Shown piece after piece: positions 46,823-56,297 of a DNA stretch of 64,000 nucleotides. Positions within the stretch are counted from its first letter, which is position 1. The number at the start of each line of letters is the position of its first letter. The stretch covers positions 340,001 to 404,000 of the forward strand of contig JACVTC010000085.1 in assembly GCA_016946835.1 (NCBI GenBank), read 5' to 3'. This DNA comes from Neocallimastix lanati (nom. inval.) (Eukaryota > Neocallimastigomycota > Neocallimastigomycetes > Neocallimastigales > Neocallimastigaceae). The notes under the pieces were generated by a model. The model ran no database searches and was not told where the DNA came from. It saw nothing but the letters and a program-made list of their open reading frames with translations. Position numbers and translations under genes: made by a program.

Positions 46823-47723
46823 TGTAAGAATCTATAATTATTTGTTAGCAAATAATTATATTTTCTTAGTTAAGTTATTATAACTATAACTTTATTTAAT
46901 TACATATAATATTTATTAAATTTATTTAATTTAATTTTAAATATTCATTAATTTAACAAAATTTATTTAATTAATTTTAAATAATATATTTACAATATGT
47001 TAAATTCTCTACTGTAACTAATGTATTTTGTATTGTATTTTATTCTGTATTTTATAATGTATTCTGTATTTTATAATGTATTCTGTATTTTATAATGTAT
47101 TCTGTATTTTATTAACTATTTAATTTTATATTTTTAATATAAGGATAAATTATATGATCGAAATATCTTTTATTATTTTATTCTTTTATTTTCGATCATT
47201 AGATTAGATTAGAAAATCGGTTAATTAAGATTTTTTCCAATTACTTTTTAGAAGTAATCGGTTTTACTTAATTAATGCGATGATCGATATGGATAGAATA
47301 TCGATCGAAAACTTATCTAGGTTTTTCTATCTAATCTTTTCCTAGATAAGAGATTTGTTAAGATTAGAAAACCCTTTCTTATTTAATCTTATTTTCATAA
47401 AGAAATATAAATAAGGCTCTTGAGTTCTCTTTGAGAAATCAAGAGTTATTATTATAAAAAACATAGTTATAATAGTAACATTTTTATATTTTTAACTTTA
47501 ATAAATTAATAAAAATATTTTATTCAAAAACATATTTTTAAGATCAATTTATACAAACAATTCTTCTCTTACATTTTGTGTTATTATTATAATTAATTTT
47601 ATAATAAACTCTACATTAAAGGTAAAAAAATTTATTTTATTTTATTTTCTCAACTTAATGAATTAGTCGTTAAGTTGTAGTTAATAATTCTATTTTGAGT
47701 TAGTTCTTAATAGAATTATTACA
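46823..47723 (+). repeat. 5' LTR of element T
   Basis: 901 bp, TGTAAGAATCTATAATT to AGAATTATTACA. Contains four TGTATTCTGTATTTTA(TAA) repeats at about 47040-47105, a TATA box at 47406 and the CTCTTGA/TCAAGAG hairpin. Confidence 0.92.
47406..47452 (+). promoter_or_regulatory. Core promoter and predicted RNA 5' end of element T
   Basis: TATAAATA (47406-47413), then AAGAGTTATTAT (47441-47452), which is complementary to the PBS. The start would fall about 35 bases after the first T of the TATA box. The preceding inverted repeat CTCTTGA/TCAAGAG overlaps the start and is conserved in most class II LTRs here. Confidence 0.6.
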
Positions 47724-47735
47724 ATAATAACTCTT
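47724..47735 (+). promoter_or_regulatory. Self-priming PBS of element T
   Basis: ATAATAACTCTT directly abuts the 5' LTR and is the exact 12-base complement of 47441-47452 in that LTR. No TGG is present. In Tf1 the first bases of the RNA fold back onto such a site and prime reverse transcription after cleavage; the same is inferred here. Confidence 0.72.
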
Positions 47736-47869
47736 CTTAGATTAGCTTAGGGTTAGATAAAATGTGAAAAATTTTTAGAATAGTGTAACATTGGAAATTT
47801 TATTAGTGAATTAGTCTATTGAAATTATATATATTAGAATACAATAATAATATATAGCTAGAGTGGCAC

Positions 47870-47902
<33 letters not shown>

Positions 47903-47963
47903 TTTTTATTAGCAATTTTGATTGAAAAAAAAAAATTATATTAAAAAAAAAAAAAAAAAAATT

Positions 47964-47994
<31 letters not shown>

Positions 47995-47996
47995 TT

Positions 47997-48027
<31 letters not shown>

Positions 48028-49122
48028 TTTATATTAAAAAAAAAAAAAAAAAAAAAAATTTTTTAATAGTAAATAATAGAATAATAAATTAATATTTTAG
48101 AATAGTTTTAGATTATAATAATTTAAGTTAATTAAAATAATTAATAAATATAATAATATATATAAAGATTTAGAATAATAATAGAATAGATTATAATTAT
48201 TTTAATAATATAGAATTAATAATATAGAATAATTTTAGATAATATAATTAAGAATAGAAATAATAATTTAAAATAATTAAAAAAAAAAAAAAAAAAAAAA
48301 AACTAAAATAATAATAAAGAAATAAAGAAATAAATAAAAACATTAAAAAATAAATAAAAAATAACAAACTGAGAAGGTAATAATACCTTCATATATAGAG
48401 TTAGCCATCTAATTGGGGATGGTGAGTACATTTTTAGGTAGTAATAAAGGAAAGGTCTCCTTTTCCTATACCGTAGCGGTTTGTACTGTACGGAAATGCA
48501 GTATTTCACGTGAAAGTATAGGTTATCCGAATGTAGCTCTAGCGAATAAGGAACTCTTGGTCACCGAAGGCCTCGAGGTTCTTCAATATTATGTATTGAA
48601 GTAAAATTATATAGTTTTAATTTTAATAATGGGTTTTAACAGTTTGTTTATCCCAAACAAAATTGGTTATAGCAGTTATGTTTTTTTATGCTTGATTATA
48701 TAAAACTGCTATGGAAAACATAAAATATTTTTTTTTTATGTTTTAATGGATCACTTTTGCCGGTTTTTGAATGTTGTAAGGCATAAGAAAGTGATATTGA
48801 ATTTTAATTAAAATAATACTAAATATTGTATTTATGCAGAAGTTTATAATAAAGGATAAGTTTATAATAATATTTTGTTAATCATTTTAATTTAATTTCC
48901 AAGTACGTTGTTGACCGTTACTGGTAGGCTGTAACATTAGACCTACACCTCAGCCTTTTGGTTGATAAACCAAATGAACGGTAACACGGGAAGGAAGAAA
49001 TTAAAGTGTATTCTATAAAATATTTATTAATCAAAATCCTTATTATAATTCTTAATTTTGTGTAATAAAAATGTCCATTTTGTTAACTCTATCCTATTTT
49101 TATCTATACTAAAGGCATAAAA
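47736..49122 (+). other. Leader of element T with structured RNA block
   Basis: No convincing gene. Four long A runs, separated by short TTTATATTA-type strings, lie at about 47870-48055. From about 48370 to 49000 base composition rises and several hairpins appear: GAAGGTAATAATACCTTC (48373-48390), GGAAAGG/CCTTTTCC (about 48450-48468), TGGTAGG/CCTACACC (about 48923-48952) and TTTGGTTGATAAACCAAA (48957-48974), the last two inside a GTTAC/GTAAC pair. Confidence 0.6.
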
Positions 49123-52100
49123 ATGGATTTCAATAGTAATAAACAAGCAATTTCCTCAAGTGAAGTTAATAATTCCTATCTCCATGATGAAAATGCATCC
49201 AAACTTATTACTGCAATTGCTGACTTCATTCCTGCTTTCTTTTCTCCTAATGGTGTCCTCCAAAAGGAAAATGAAAGCAATAAACTAAATATATTAGAAA
49301 TTTTAATTCAAAGTGAAGATTTCTTTAAGGAGCATCCAAATTCTTTTCAAAAGGATGAACTAAAAAGTTCTTTTGTTATTAATAAACTTACTGGTACCGC
49401 CAGAAAATGGGGTCTTTCTCTTTTAACTGATGGTACTCTAAAGAACCTTGAATTTAGTAAGTTTAAGAAGCTCTTACTGGATAACTTTGATATTGGGAAT
49501 GAAAGGAAGCAAAAATATGTCATCATGGAAAAGTTGTGGAAATTGAAACAACTTCAATTAGGAAATGTTGCTGAATATACTATTGAATTTCGGAGATTGG
49601 CTGGACGTTTAGGATGGCCCGACGAAGTTTTAATCGATATAATCGGTAAGGGTCTACTTGACAAAGTCCGCGAAGAGTTTGATAAACTCGAAAAGCCATC
49701 TACTCTTTTTGAAGCTACCAACATTATTATTGGAATTGATAAGAAGTGTTTTTTGGAAAGTCGTCTACGCCACAATCAAAAAAATAAATTTAATGGAAAA
49801 ATGTCGTTTCATAGGAAGAGAAACGATTTACTAAAATCAGAAAAGAATTCTAAACATTCTCATTTCAGAAAAAATAAGTCTAAAAATGACATACTTTCAG
49901 CAAATTACACCCCGAATATTAAAACAACAATCACAACTACCTTCTACCTTGATATTAATGGAAGAAATATTAAGGCAAATCTATTAATTGATTCGGGTTC
50001 TGCCAGAAGTTTTATTTGTAAAAACTTCGCAAATTCTAATAGATTACCTGTGTTAGGACTCAATTCCCAAATCAACATCCAACTTCCTAATGGGAAAAGT
50101 ATGAATATCAGACAAACTACTAAGCCCCTTAAATTAAAATTTATGGATCATAAGGAAACTTTTGAATTCTGCATTGCTAATCTATCTCTTCAGGGCATTA
50201 ATGGTATTCTTGGAAGGGATTGGTTATCCGTTCACAATCCTTTCATCGATTATAAAAATAATAGAATCTACTTCCTTGGTAGATACTGTGGCTCACATTG
50301 CCCATCCTCCAAAAGTAATAAGTTTTTTAATCAAAATAAAAATATTACTGCTTCAATGTTGGAGAATTCAGAAGAAGATTCAGTATTACCAAATTCGGCT
50401 TTCGATACAGATATCTCAGATTCTGATTTATGTGCTGCAATGATTAATTCAGAAGAAGTAAACACTGACGTTCAGGGAAAAGAAGAGATTATTAATAAAT
50501 ACTATTCGGATCTTAAAATAGTATTTGAAAAGAAACAAGCTGAGAACTTACCACCCCATCGTGACTATGATATTGCTATTGAGCTTATTCCTGGTGGACA
50601 ACTTTATTTTGGTCCAATATACTCTCTTACTGTACAAGAACTGAAAGCTTTAAAGGATTATATTAAGGAAAACTTAAAAAAGAAATTCATTAGGAAGTCA
50701 AAATCACCAGCAGGTGCTCCTATATTATTTGTAATGAAACGCGATGGTACCCTTAGACTCTGTGTAGATTATCGCCGATTAAATGCTATCACAATCCGTA
50801 ATAGCTACCCAATTCCACGAATAAATGACTTGATTGAATCCTTTCAAGGAGCTAAGATATTTACTCGTCTTGACCTTAGATCTGCTTATAACCTAATCAG
50901 AGTTAAAGAAGGTCACGAATATCTTACTGCTTTTAGAACCCCTTTAGGACATTTCGAATATCTCGTTATGCCTTTTGGTCTTCGAAATGCCCCTTCGGTT
51001 TTTCAACGTTTTGTACAAGATATCTTCAGTGATATCATTGGTTCTTTCATGCAAGTCTATCTGGACGACATCATTATTTACTCTAACAACGAAGAAGAAC
51101 ATATTAAACATGTTAGGATCGTTCTTCAACTTCTCATCAACAATGGATTATATGCTAAATTAGAGAAATGTGACTTCCATGTTACTAAAACCACTTTCTT
51201 AGGCTTCACTGTTTCTGTAGATGGTCTCACTATGGATAAGGATAAGGTAAAATCTGTTCTGGATTGGCCTATTCCGAAGAATCAAAAGGAATTACAAAGT
51301 TTTCTAGGCTTATGTAATTTCTATAGAAAGTTTATCAATAATTTTGCCAAAAATATGGAACCTCTTCGTCGACTTTTAAGGAAAAATACTACATTTAATT
51401 GGGATGAATCAGCAAATGAAGCTTTTAATAAATTAAAAGAATCTTTTAAAGCTGATGAAGTGCTCATTTTTCCTAATCCAGAGAAAGAATTCATCGTTGA
51501 AACAGATGCTAGCGACTTTGCTGTCGGTTGCATACTTTCTCAGGTTAGTGACACTGATAACTTATTGCATCCCGTAGCCTTCCATTCTAGATCCCTCAAT
51601 AAAGCAGAAGTCAATTATACTATATATGATAAAGAACTTCTTGCTATAATTACTGCGTTTGAAACTTGGAGGCATCATTTAGAAGGCGCAAAATTTCCTG
51701 TTCAAGTAATAACAGACCACAAGAACTTATTGTATTTTAAGAAACCCCAACATTTAAATCAAAGACAAATTCGTTGGAGTCTCTTTTTATCAAAGTTTGA
51801 CTATAGGATTGCATTCAGATCAGGCGCTAAAAGTGGCAAACCAGATGCTCTTTCAAGACGCCCAGATTTTAAATCTGACTCTTCATCTGAATCACAACCT
51901 GTAATTAACAATAATGCTTTCTGTTGTGCTATAAATGACAATATTAGTAGTCTTATTGAAGCACAGAAAGCTGATAATTATTGTAAAAATATCCTCTTAA
52001 AAATAAGGGATAAGTCAAACAACATCAAAAGTTCTTTATTTTCCTTCGTCGATGGCGTACTTCACTTTCAGAAGCGTATTATTATCCCTTCCAGTCTCAG

Positions 52101-53166
52101 GGCTAGACTTTTAAAGTCTTTCCATGATGCACCCACTAGTGGCCATCAGGGGGTAGATAGGACCTTTGAAAAACTCAGAAGGAACTACTGGTGGCCTAAT
52201 ATGAAAAAAGATATTTCAAATTATGTGGCTTCTTGTGATGTTTGTTGTAGAAATAAAATCCGTCGTCATAAACCTTATGGTAAACTAATACCACTTCCTA
52301 CTCCTACAAAACCCTGGGAAGTTATTGGCGTCGATTTTATTGTTTCATTGCCTTCTTCACAAGATTGCACTTGTATCATGGTTGTTTCTGATCATTTAAC
52401 CAAAATGATTCATTTAGTACCCTGCTCCGATGTTCCTTCTGCCGACTTAACTGCCAAGCTCTTACTTTTCCAAGTCTTTAAGTATCATGGTTTTCCTAAA
52501 GTGATTGTGTCTGATCATGGTTCCCAATTCTCTTCTCAATTTTGGACTTCGTTGTGCGATGCTATTCGTGCTAAACCAAGACTTGCTACTGCTCACCACC
52601 AACAATCAAATGGTCAGGTTGAACGGGCTAATGCTGTAATAGAACAATATCTTCGCTGCTATTGTTCTTCTGCTCAAAACGAATGGTGTTTCTACCTCCC
52701 TTTATGTGAAATGTCCTACAACAACTCCATTCACAAATCAATAGCTCAAACTCCTTTTCATGCTAACTATGGATTTGACCCAAATTGTGTTATTGATTCA
52801 CCACCGATTCTGCTAAAAGATAGTGCTTCTGTTCTTACTAGGGATTGGTCTTCACATTTCAATGCCCTTCGTCAACATTTAGTTAAAGCCAAAGAAGATT
52901 TTAAGAAATATGCTGACAATAAAAAATCTGTAGGACCTGACTTTAAGGTAAATGATTTGGTTATGCTTAGAAGATACTACTTTACGAATGAACCCTCTAG
53001 AAAATTATCCACTCAATATCTTGGACCTTTTAAAATCATCGAGAAAAGGGAAAGAATGAATTACCGTTTGGAACTTCCAGAGAACTTACATCTCCATCCG
53101 GTATTTCATATCTCACAATTGGAACCATATACTAAAAGAAATGAAGACTTAATGGAAACATCATAA
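49123..53166 (+). CDS. gag-pol: Gag-Pol polyprotein of Tf1-like element T
   Basis: 1347 residues, ATG at 49123. A gag-type region occupies about residues 30-230 (FFKEHP, LEFSKFKKLLLDNFD, VAEYTIEFRRLAGRLGWP) with no zinc knuckle, then a basic linker. Aspartic protease LIDSGSARSFI is near 291. RT carries VDYRRLNA, RLDLRSAY and VYLDDIIIYS (about 645). RNase H has ETDASDFAVG (about 793), TDHKNL and DALSRRP. Integrase has HHCC (about 1000-1040) and DDE with GVDFIV, SDHGSQF and QSNGQVERA. The C-terminus has YLGPFKII and HPVFHISQLEPY, then stops 12 residues later, so the chromodomain usual after this point in chromoviruses is missing. All catalytic residues are present. Confidence 0.93.
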   Translation: MDFNSNKQAISSSEVNNSYLHDENASKLITAIADFIPAFFSPNGVLQKENESNKLNILEILIQSEDFFKEHPNSFQKDELKSSFVINKLTGTARKWGLSLLTDGTLKNLEFSKFKKLLLDNFDIGNERKQKYVIMEKLWKLKQLQLGNVAEYTIEFRRLAGRLGWPDEVLIDIIGKGLLDKVREEFDKLEKPSTLFEATNIIIGIDKKCFLESRLRHNQKNKFNGKMSFHRKRNDLLKSEKNSKHSHFRKNKSKNDILSANYTPNIKTTITTTFYLDINGRNIKANLLIDSGSARSFICKNFANSNRLPVLGLNSQINIQLPNGKSMNIRQTTKPLKLKFMDHKETFEFCIANLSLQGINGILGRDWLSVHNPFIDYKNNRIYFLGRYCGSHCPSSKSNKFFNQNKNITASMLENSEEDSVLPNSAFDTDISDSDLCAAMINSEEVNTDVQGKEEIINKYYSDLKIVFEKKQAENLPPHRDYDIAIELIPGGQLYFGPIYSLTVQELKALKDYIKENLKKKFIRKSKSPAGAPILFVMKRDGTLRLCVDYRRLNAITIRNSYPIPRINDLIESFQGAKIFTRLDLRSAYNLIRVKEGHEYLTAFRTPLGHFEYLVMPFGLRNAPSVFQRFVQDIFSDIIGSFMQVYLDDIIIYSNNEEEHIKHVRIVLQLLINNGLYAKLEKCDFHVTKTTFLGFTVSVDGLTMDKDKVKSVLDWPIPKNQKELQSFLGLCNFYRKFINNFAKNMEPLRRLLRKNTTFNWDESANEAFNKLKESFKADEVLIFPNPEKEFIVETDASDFAVGCILSQVSDTDNLLHPVAFHSRSLNKAEVNYTIYDKELLAIITAFETWRHHLEGAKFPVQVITDHKNLLYFKKPQHLNQRQIRWSLFLSKFDYRIAFRSGAKSGKPDALSRRPDFKSDSSSESQPVINNNAFCCAINDNISSLIEAQKADNYCKNILLKIRDKSNNIKSSLFSFVDGVLHFQKRIIIPSSLRARLLKSFHDAPTSGHQGVDRTFEKLRRNYWWPNMKKDISNYVASCDVCCRNKIRRHKPYGKLIPLPTPTKPWEVIGVDFIVSLPSSQDCTCIMVVSDHLTKMIHLVPCSDVPSADLTAKLLLFQVFKYHGFPKVIVSDHGSQFSSQFWTSLCDAIRAKPRLATAHHQQSNGQVERANAVIEQYLRCYCSSAQNEWCFYLPLCEMSYNNSIHKSIAQTPFHANYGFDPNCVIDSPPILLKDSASVLTRDWSSHFNALRQHLVKAKEDFKKYADNKKSVGPDFKVNDLVMLRRYYFTNEPSRKLSTQYLGPFKIIEKRERMNYRLELPENLHLHPVFHISQLEPYTKRNEDLMETS

Positions 53167-53179
53167 TTAAACAGAGCAA

Positions 53180-54078
53180 TGTAAGAATCTATAATTATTT
53201 GTTAGCAAATAATTATATTTTCTTAGTTAAGATTATAACTATAACTTTATTTAATTACATATAATATTTATTAAATTTATTTAATTTAATTTTAAATATT
53301 CATTAATTTAACAAAATTTATTTAATTAATTTTAAATAATATATTTACAATATGTTAAATTCTCTACTGTAACTAATGTATTTTGTATTGTATTTTATTC
53401 TGTATTTTATAATGTATTCTGTATTTTATAATGTATTCTGTATTTTATAATGTATTCTGTATTTTATTAACTATTTAATTTTATATTTTTAATATAAGGA
53501 TAAATTATATGATCGAAATATCTTTTATTATTTTATTCTTTTATTTTCGATCATTAGATTAGATTAGAAAATCGGTTAATTAAGATTTTTTCCAATTACT
53601 TTTTAGAAGTAATCGGTTTTACTTAATTAATGCGATGATCGATATGGATAGAATATCGATCGAAAACTTATCTAGGTTTTTCTATCTAATCTTTTCCTAG
53701 ATAAGAGATTTGTTAAGATTAGAAAACCCTTTCTTATTTAATCTTATTTTCATAAAGAAATATAAATAAGGCTCTTGAGTTCTCTTTGAGAAATCAAGAG
53801 TTATTATTATAAAAAACATAGTTATAATAGTAACATTTTTATATTTTTAACTTTAATAAATTAATAAAAATATTTTATTCAAAAACATATTTTTAAGATC
53901 AATTTATACAAACAATTCTTCTCTTACATTTTGTGTTATTATTATAATTAATTTTATAATAAACTCTACATTAAAGGTAAAAAAATTTATTTTATTTTAT
54001 TTTCTCAACTTAATGAATTAGTCGTTAAGTTGTAGTTAATAATTCTATTTTGAGTTAGTTCTTAATAGAATTATTACA
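53180..54078 (+). repeat. 3' LTR of element T
   Basis: 899 bp, matching the 5' copy apart from a two-base gap near 53228. Starts 13 bases after the polyprotein stop; only a weak purine stretch (ACAGAGCAA) precedes it. Confidence 0.92.
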
Positions 54079-54096
54079 CAATACCAGAAAAATTGA

Positions 54097-54178
54097 AGTA
54101 GTTTGTCCGAGTGGTTAAGGAGTCAGACTTGAAATCTGGTGGGCTCTGCCCGTGCAAGTTCAAATCCTGCAGCTGACG
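54097..54178 (+). tRNA. tRNA-Ser(UGA), degenerate acceptor, possible pseudogene
   Basis: 82 bases with the long variable arm of tRNA-Ser (GGGC/GCCC), D arm TCCGAGTGGTTAAGG and anticodon loop CTTGAAA (TGA). The acceptor stem has two mismatches and two wobble pairs (AGTAGTT with AGCTGAC), the T stem has an A-C mismatch, and the B box reads AGTTCAAATCC. The first bases of the gene seem altered. Expression and charging are doubtful. No T tract follows; the next tRNA-like gene starts ten bases on. Confidence 0.65.
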
Positions 54179-54188
54179 CTTCGTTAAA

Positions 54189-54254
54189 GGGTGTTAGAGG
54201 TAGAGCGATTGACTGCAGAACAATAGGACTCCGGTTCGAGTTCGGAACGGCCCT
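54189..54254 (+). tRNA. tRNA-Cys(GCA)-like, D arm shortened, probable pseudogene
   Basis: 66 bases. Anticodon loop CTGCAGA (GCA) on stem ATTGA/ACAAT with one mismatch. T arm TCCGG-TTCGAGT-TCGGA is complete, with B box GGTTCGAGTTC. About five bases of the D arm are missing (GGTGTTAGAGGTAGAGC), and the acceptor stem has mismatches. Discriminator U as in tRNA-Cys. Followed by the T tract. Confidence 0.55.
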
Positions 54255-54256
54255 TA

Positions 54257-54269
54257 TTTTTTTTTTTTT
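54257..54269 (+). terminator. T tract after the tRNA-Ser/tRNA-Cys pair
   Basis: Thirteen T residues. It is the first run of four or more Ts after the tRNA-Ser start, so both tRNA-like units would be on one Pol III transcript. Confidence 0.7.
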
Positions 54270-54771
54270 AATTATTAAAGGTTTTATATATATATATATT
54301 TTTTCTTATAATTTAATATATATATTTTTTTATTTTTGAATTACTATATTTTTGACCTTTATTCCTTTTATACAAAAGAAAATAAAAAAATATCTTATTT
54401 TTCTTTCGATTATCAATACATTTTTGAAATTTAATAATTGTATTAATAGCTTCCCTTTTTTTTTTTTTCTTTGAGCAAGTATATCCCATGGCTTATGTGC
54501 TATCTTCTTCAATAAAAAAAATCAAATTTAAAAAAAAAATAAGAATAAAAATAAAAAGCCAACGCAATCCCATGGTATTATATATATATATAAACATATA
54601 ATAAAAAAAATTTTTTCTTTAATTGGGGATAGATAGAGGGAGGATAGCCATGGGTAAAAGTTAAAAAGAAAAAAAAAAAAACTTTTCTTTGTCCTTAAAG
54701 GCAAGGTGACCAGATGAAACAAAAGAGGCTTCTATAAATAAAAACGAAAAAAATAAAACTTTAAAAAAATA
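54270..54771. other. Spacer between the convergent tRNA genes
   Basis: AT microsatellites (54278-54300, 54579-54592), T/A homopolymers and short higher-complexity bits (CAAGTATATCCCATGGCTTATG, GGGAGGATAGCCATGGG). The A run at 54763-54769 is a T7 terminator for tRNA-Trp on the minus strand. No gene seen. Confidence 0.55.
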
Positions 54772-54843
54772 TGGAGAGTGAGTGATTCGAACACCCAACC
54801 TTCCGCTCTGGAGGCGGACGCGCTACCGTTGCGCCAACCCTCC
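54772..54843 (-). tRNA. tRNA-Trp(CCA)
   Basis: 72 bases with discriminator A. Acceptor GGAGGGT/ACTCTCC with one G-U, D arm GCGC/GCGC, anticodon stem TCCGC/GCGGA with loop CTCCAGA (CCA), T arm GGGTG-TTCGAAT-CACTC. The B box TGTTCGAATCA is slightly off consensus. No encoded CCA and no intron. The nearest LTR edge lies 14 bases upstream of its 5' end. Confidence 0.93.
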
Positions 54844-54857
54844 TTATCTAAAATTTT

Positions 54858-55420
54858 TGATAAATAATGAAATTTATAAATATAAATTTCATATTATATT
54901 AAAAAAAAATATATATATATATATAATTAATATCACGGTACAAATTTTATAAAGTTTAATAATAAACAATTAATAAATTAATAAAAATAAAAATATATTA
55001 AATAATATTTTAATAATAAAAAAATAAAATAAACAATAAACAGAAATAATAATTTTTAAAATATTATTAATTGTAAATACTTATAACATGTAAACAAATT
55101 TTAAAATGTATAATTTACTAAATTAATATAAATAGTTCTTAATTTTATTTATTTTAATAATCAGGTTTTTATATAGTTTTTACTCATTTTAATCAAAAAC
55201 TAAATATTAATAATAATATTAAATAATTAAAATAATAATTTAAATAATAAAATTAAAAGATGTATATAAAATAATTTATAAAATAAATAAAATATATATT
55301 AATAAAACATATTTTTAAAATCTTAATCACAAAAACAACTTTTTCTAAATTTAATTATTGATATTGGTTATGTCACTTTCTGAGCCTATTCAGAATTAAG
55401 ATATAAACCATAAAATATCA
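54858..55420 (+). repeat. Class I solo LTR Y, TSD TTTT, beside tRNA-Trp
   Basis: TGATAAATAATG...CCATAAAATATCA, 563 bp, flanked by TTTT (54854-54857, 55421-55424). The left duplication occupies -14 to -11 relative to tRNA-Trp. Confidence 0.75.
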
Positions 55421-55424
55421 TTTT

Positions 55425-56154
55425 TGATACGGAACTAACTAATAATTCGTATTATACTATTGGAAATTATAATTAAGTTTAATAACTTTATGTATTAAAT
55501 ATTTTAAACTATTTTTATAATTCCAAAATTTTATTCTTAATTTAAAATAATTATATAAATTATCAAATTAAATTGATTAATGACTAATTATTAAAAAATC
55601 ATTATTTAATTAAATTGATTAATGACTAATTATTAAAAAATTATTATTTAATTAAATTGATTAATGACTAATTATTAAAAAATCATTATTTAATTAAATT
55701 GATTAATGACTAATTATTAAATAATTATTATCTTATATTAATTAAATTGTTTTATTATTATATTTAATTATTATTAATATTAAATTGTTTCAAGAATTAT
55801 ATTATCAAAAATATTACCAATAATTTTATTGTTAAATTTTTTAATTTTATCATTAATAATATTTGTCATTAAGGATAATATTAATTATATTAGTATTAAT
55901 ATTTTTATTATTAAAATAACTCTTAAAAAATATTATTTAAAATCACATGTAATAATTATACTAATAAGAATTAAAATAATTTAAATTATTATAAAAATTC
56001 ATGTAGTAAAAAAGTATAAAAGAAAAAGAAAATACTTAATAAAAAATCAGGAGTTAAAAAAATAAAAAAACGGAAAGTGAAATTAAATTATTAACTAATA
56101 TATTATTTTCATTTTTTTTTTTTTTTTTTTGAAGTTTATTGTGTACCTGCACCA
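55425..56154 (+). repeat. 5' LTR of element V
   Basis: 730 bp, TGATACGGAACTAAC to GTACCTGCACCA. Contains four copies of a 42-bp unit (55571-55735; core ATTGATTAATGACTAATTAT), AAGTATAAAAGAAAAAG near 56009 as TATA box, and a T run before the end. Confidence 0.93.
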
Positions 56155-56157
56155 AAT

Positions 56158-56175
56158 TGGCGAGCTATGCAGGAC
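56158..56175 (+). promoter_or_regulatory. Primer-binding site of element V
   Basis: TGGCGAGCTATGCAGGAC three bases after the LTR. TGG complements CCA. The tRNA implied (acceptor 3' strand ATAGCTC, discriminator G) differs from that of the other class I elements. Confidence 0.75.
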
Positions 56176-56297
56176 CCAAAGAAAATAATATGAAAAATTA
56201 ATAATTTAAATAAATATTAAGAAATTTTAATTATAAAAAAAAAAAAAATTAATTCTATATTAAAAATAATATAATAAAATAAATTAAATTGCCAAGA

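Larger units (their letters stand above)
46823..54078 (+). mobile_element. Tf1-like class II element T, intact single-ORF gag-pol
   Basis: LTRs 46823-47723 (901 bp) and 53180-54078 (899 bp) differ by a 2-base indel that I can see. The TSD CAATA is perfect (46818-46822, 54079-54083). A self-type PBS follows the 5' LTR, then a 1.4-kb leader and one uninterrupted 1347-codon frame. Single-ORF gag-pol, self-priming and lack of a zinc knuckle are all known features of the Tf1/sushi lineage. It looks recent and potentially active. It sits 14-18 bases upstream of tRNA-Ser. Confidence 0.92.

Noticed and set aside
48413-48604. 63-codon frame in the leader of element T
   Set aside because: Falls in the hairpin-rich leader block with no recognisable motif; more likely structured RNA than protein.
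50162-51533. Several short frames on both strands inside the element T gag-pol gene
   Set aside because: Shadows of the long coding frame.
54772-54843. tRNA-Trp as primer for the TGGTGGAGA elements
   Set aside because: Only nine bases of the PBS match its 3' end; beyond that the acceptor and T stem differ.
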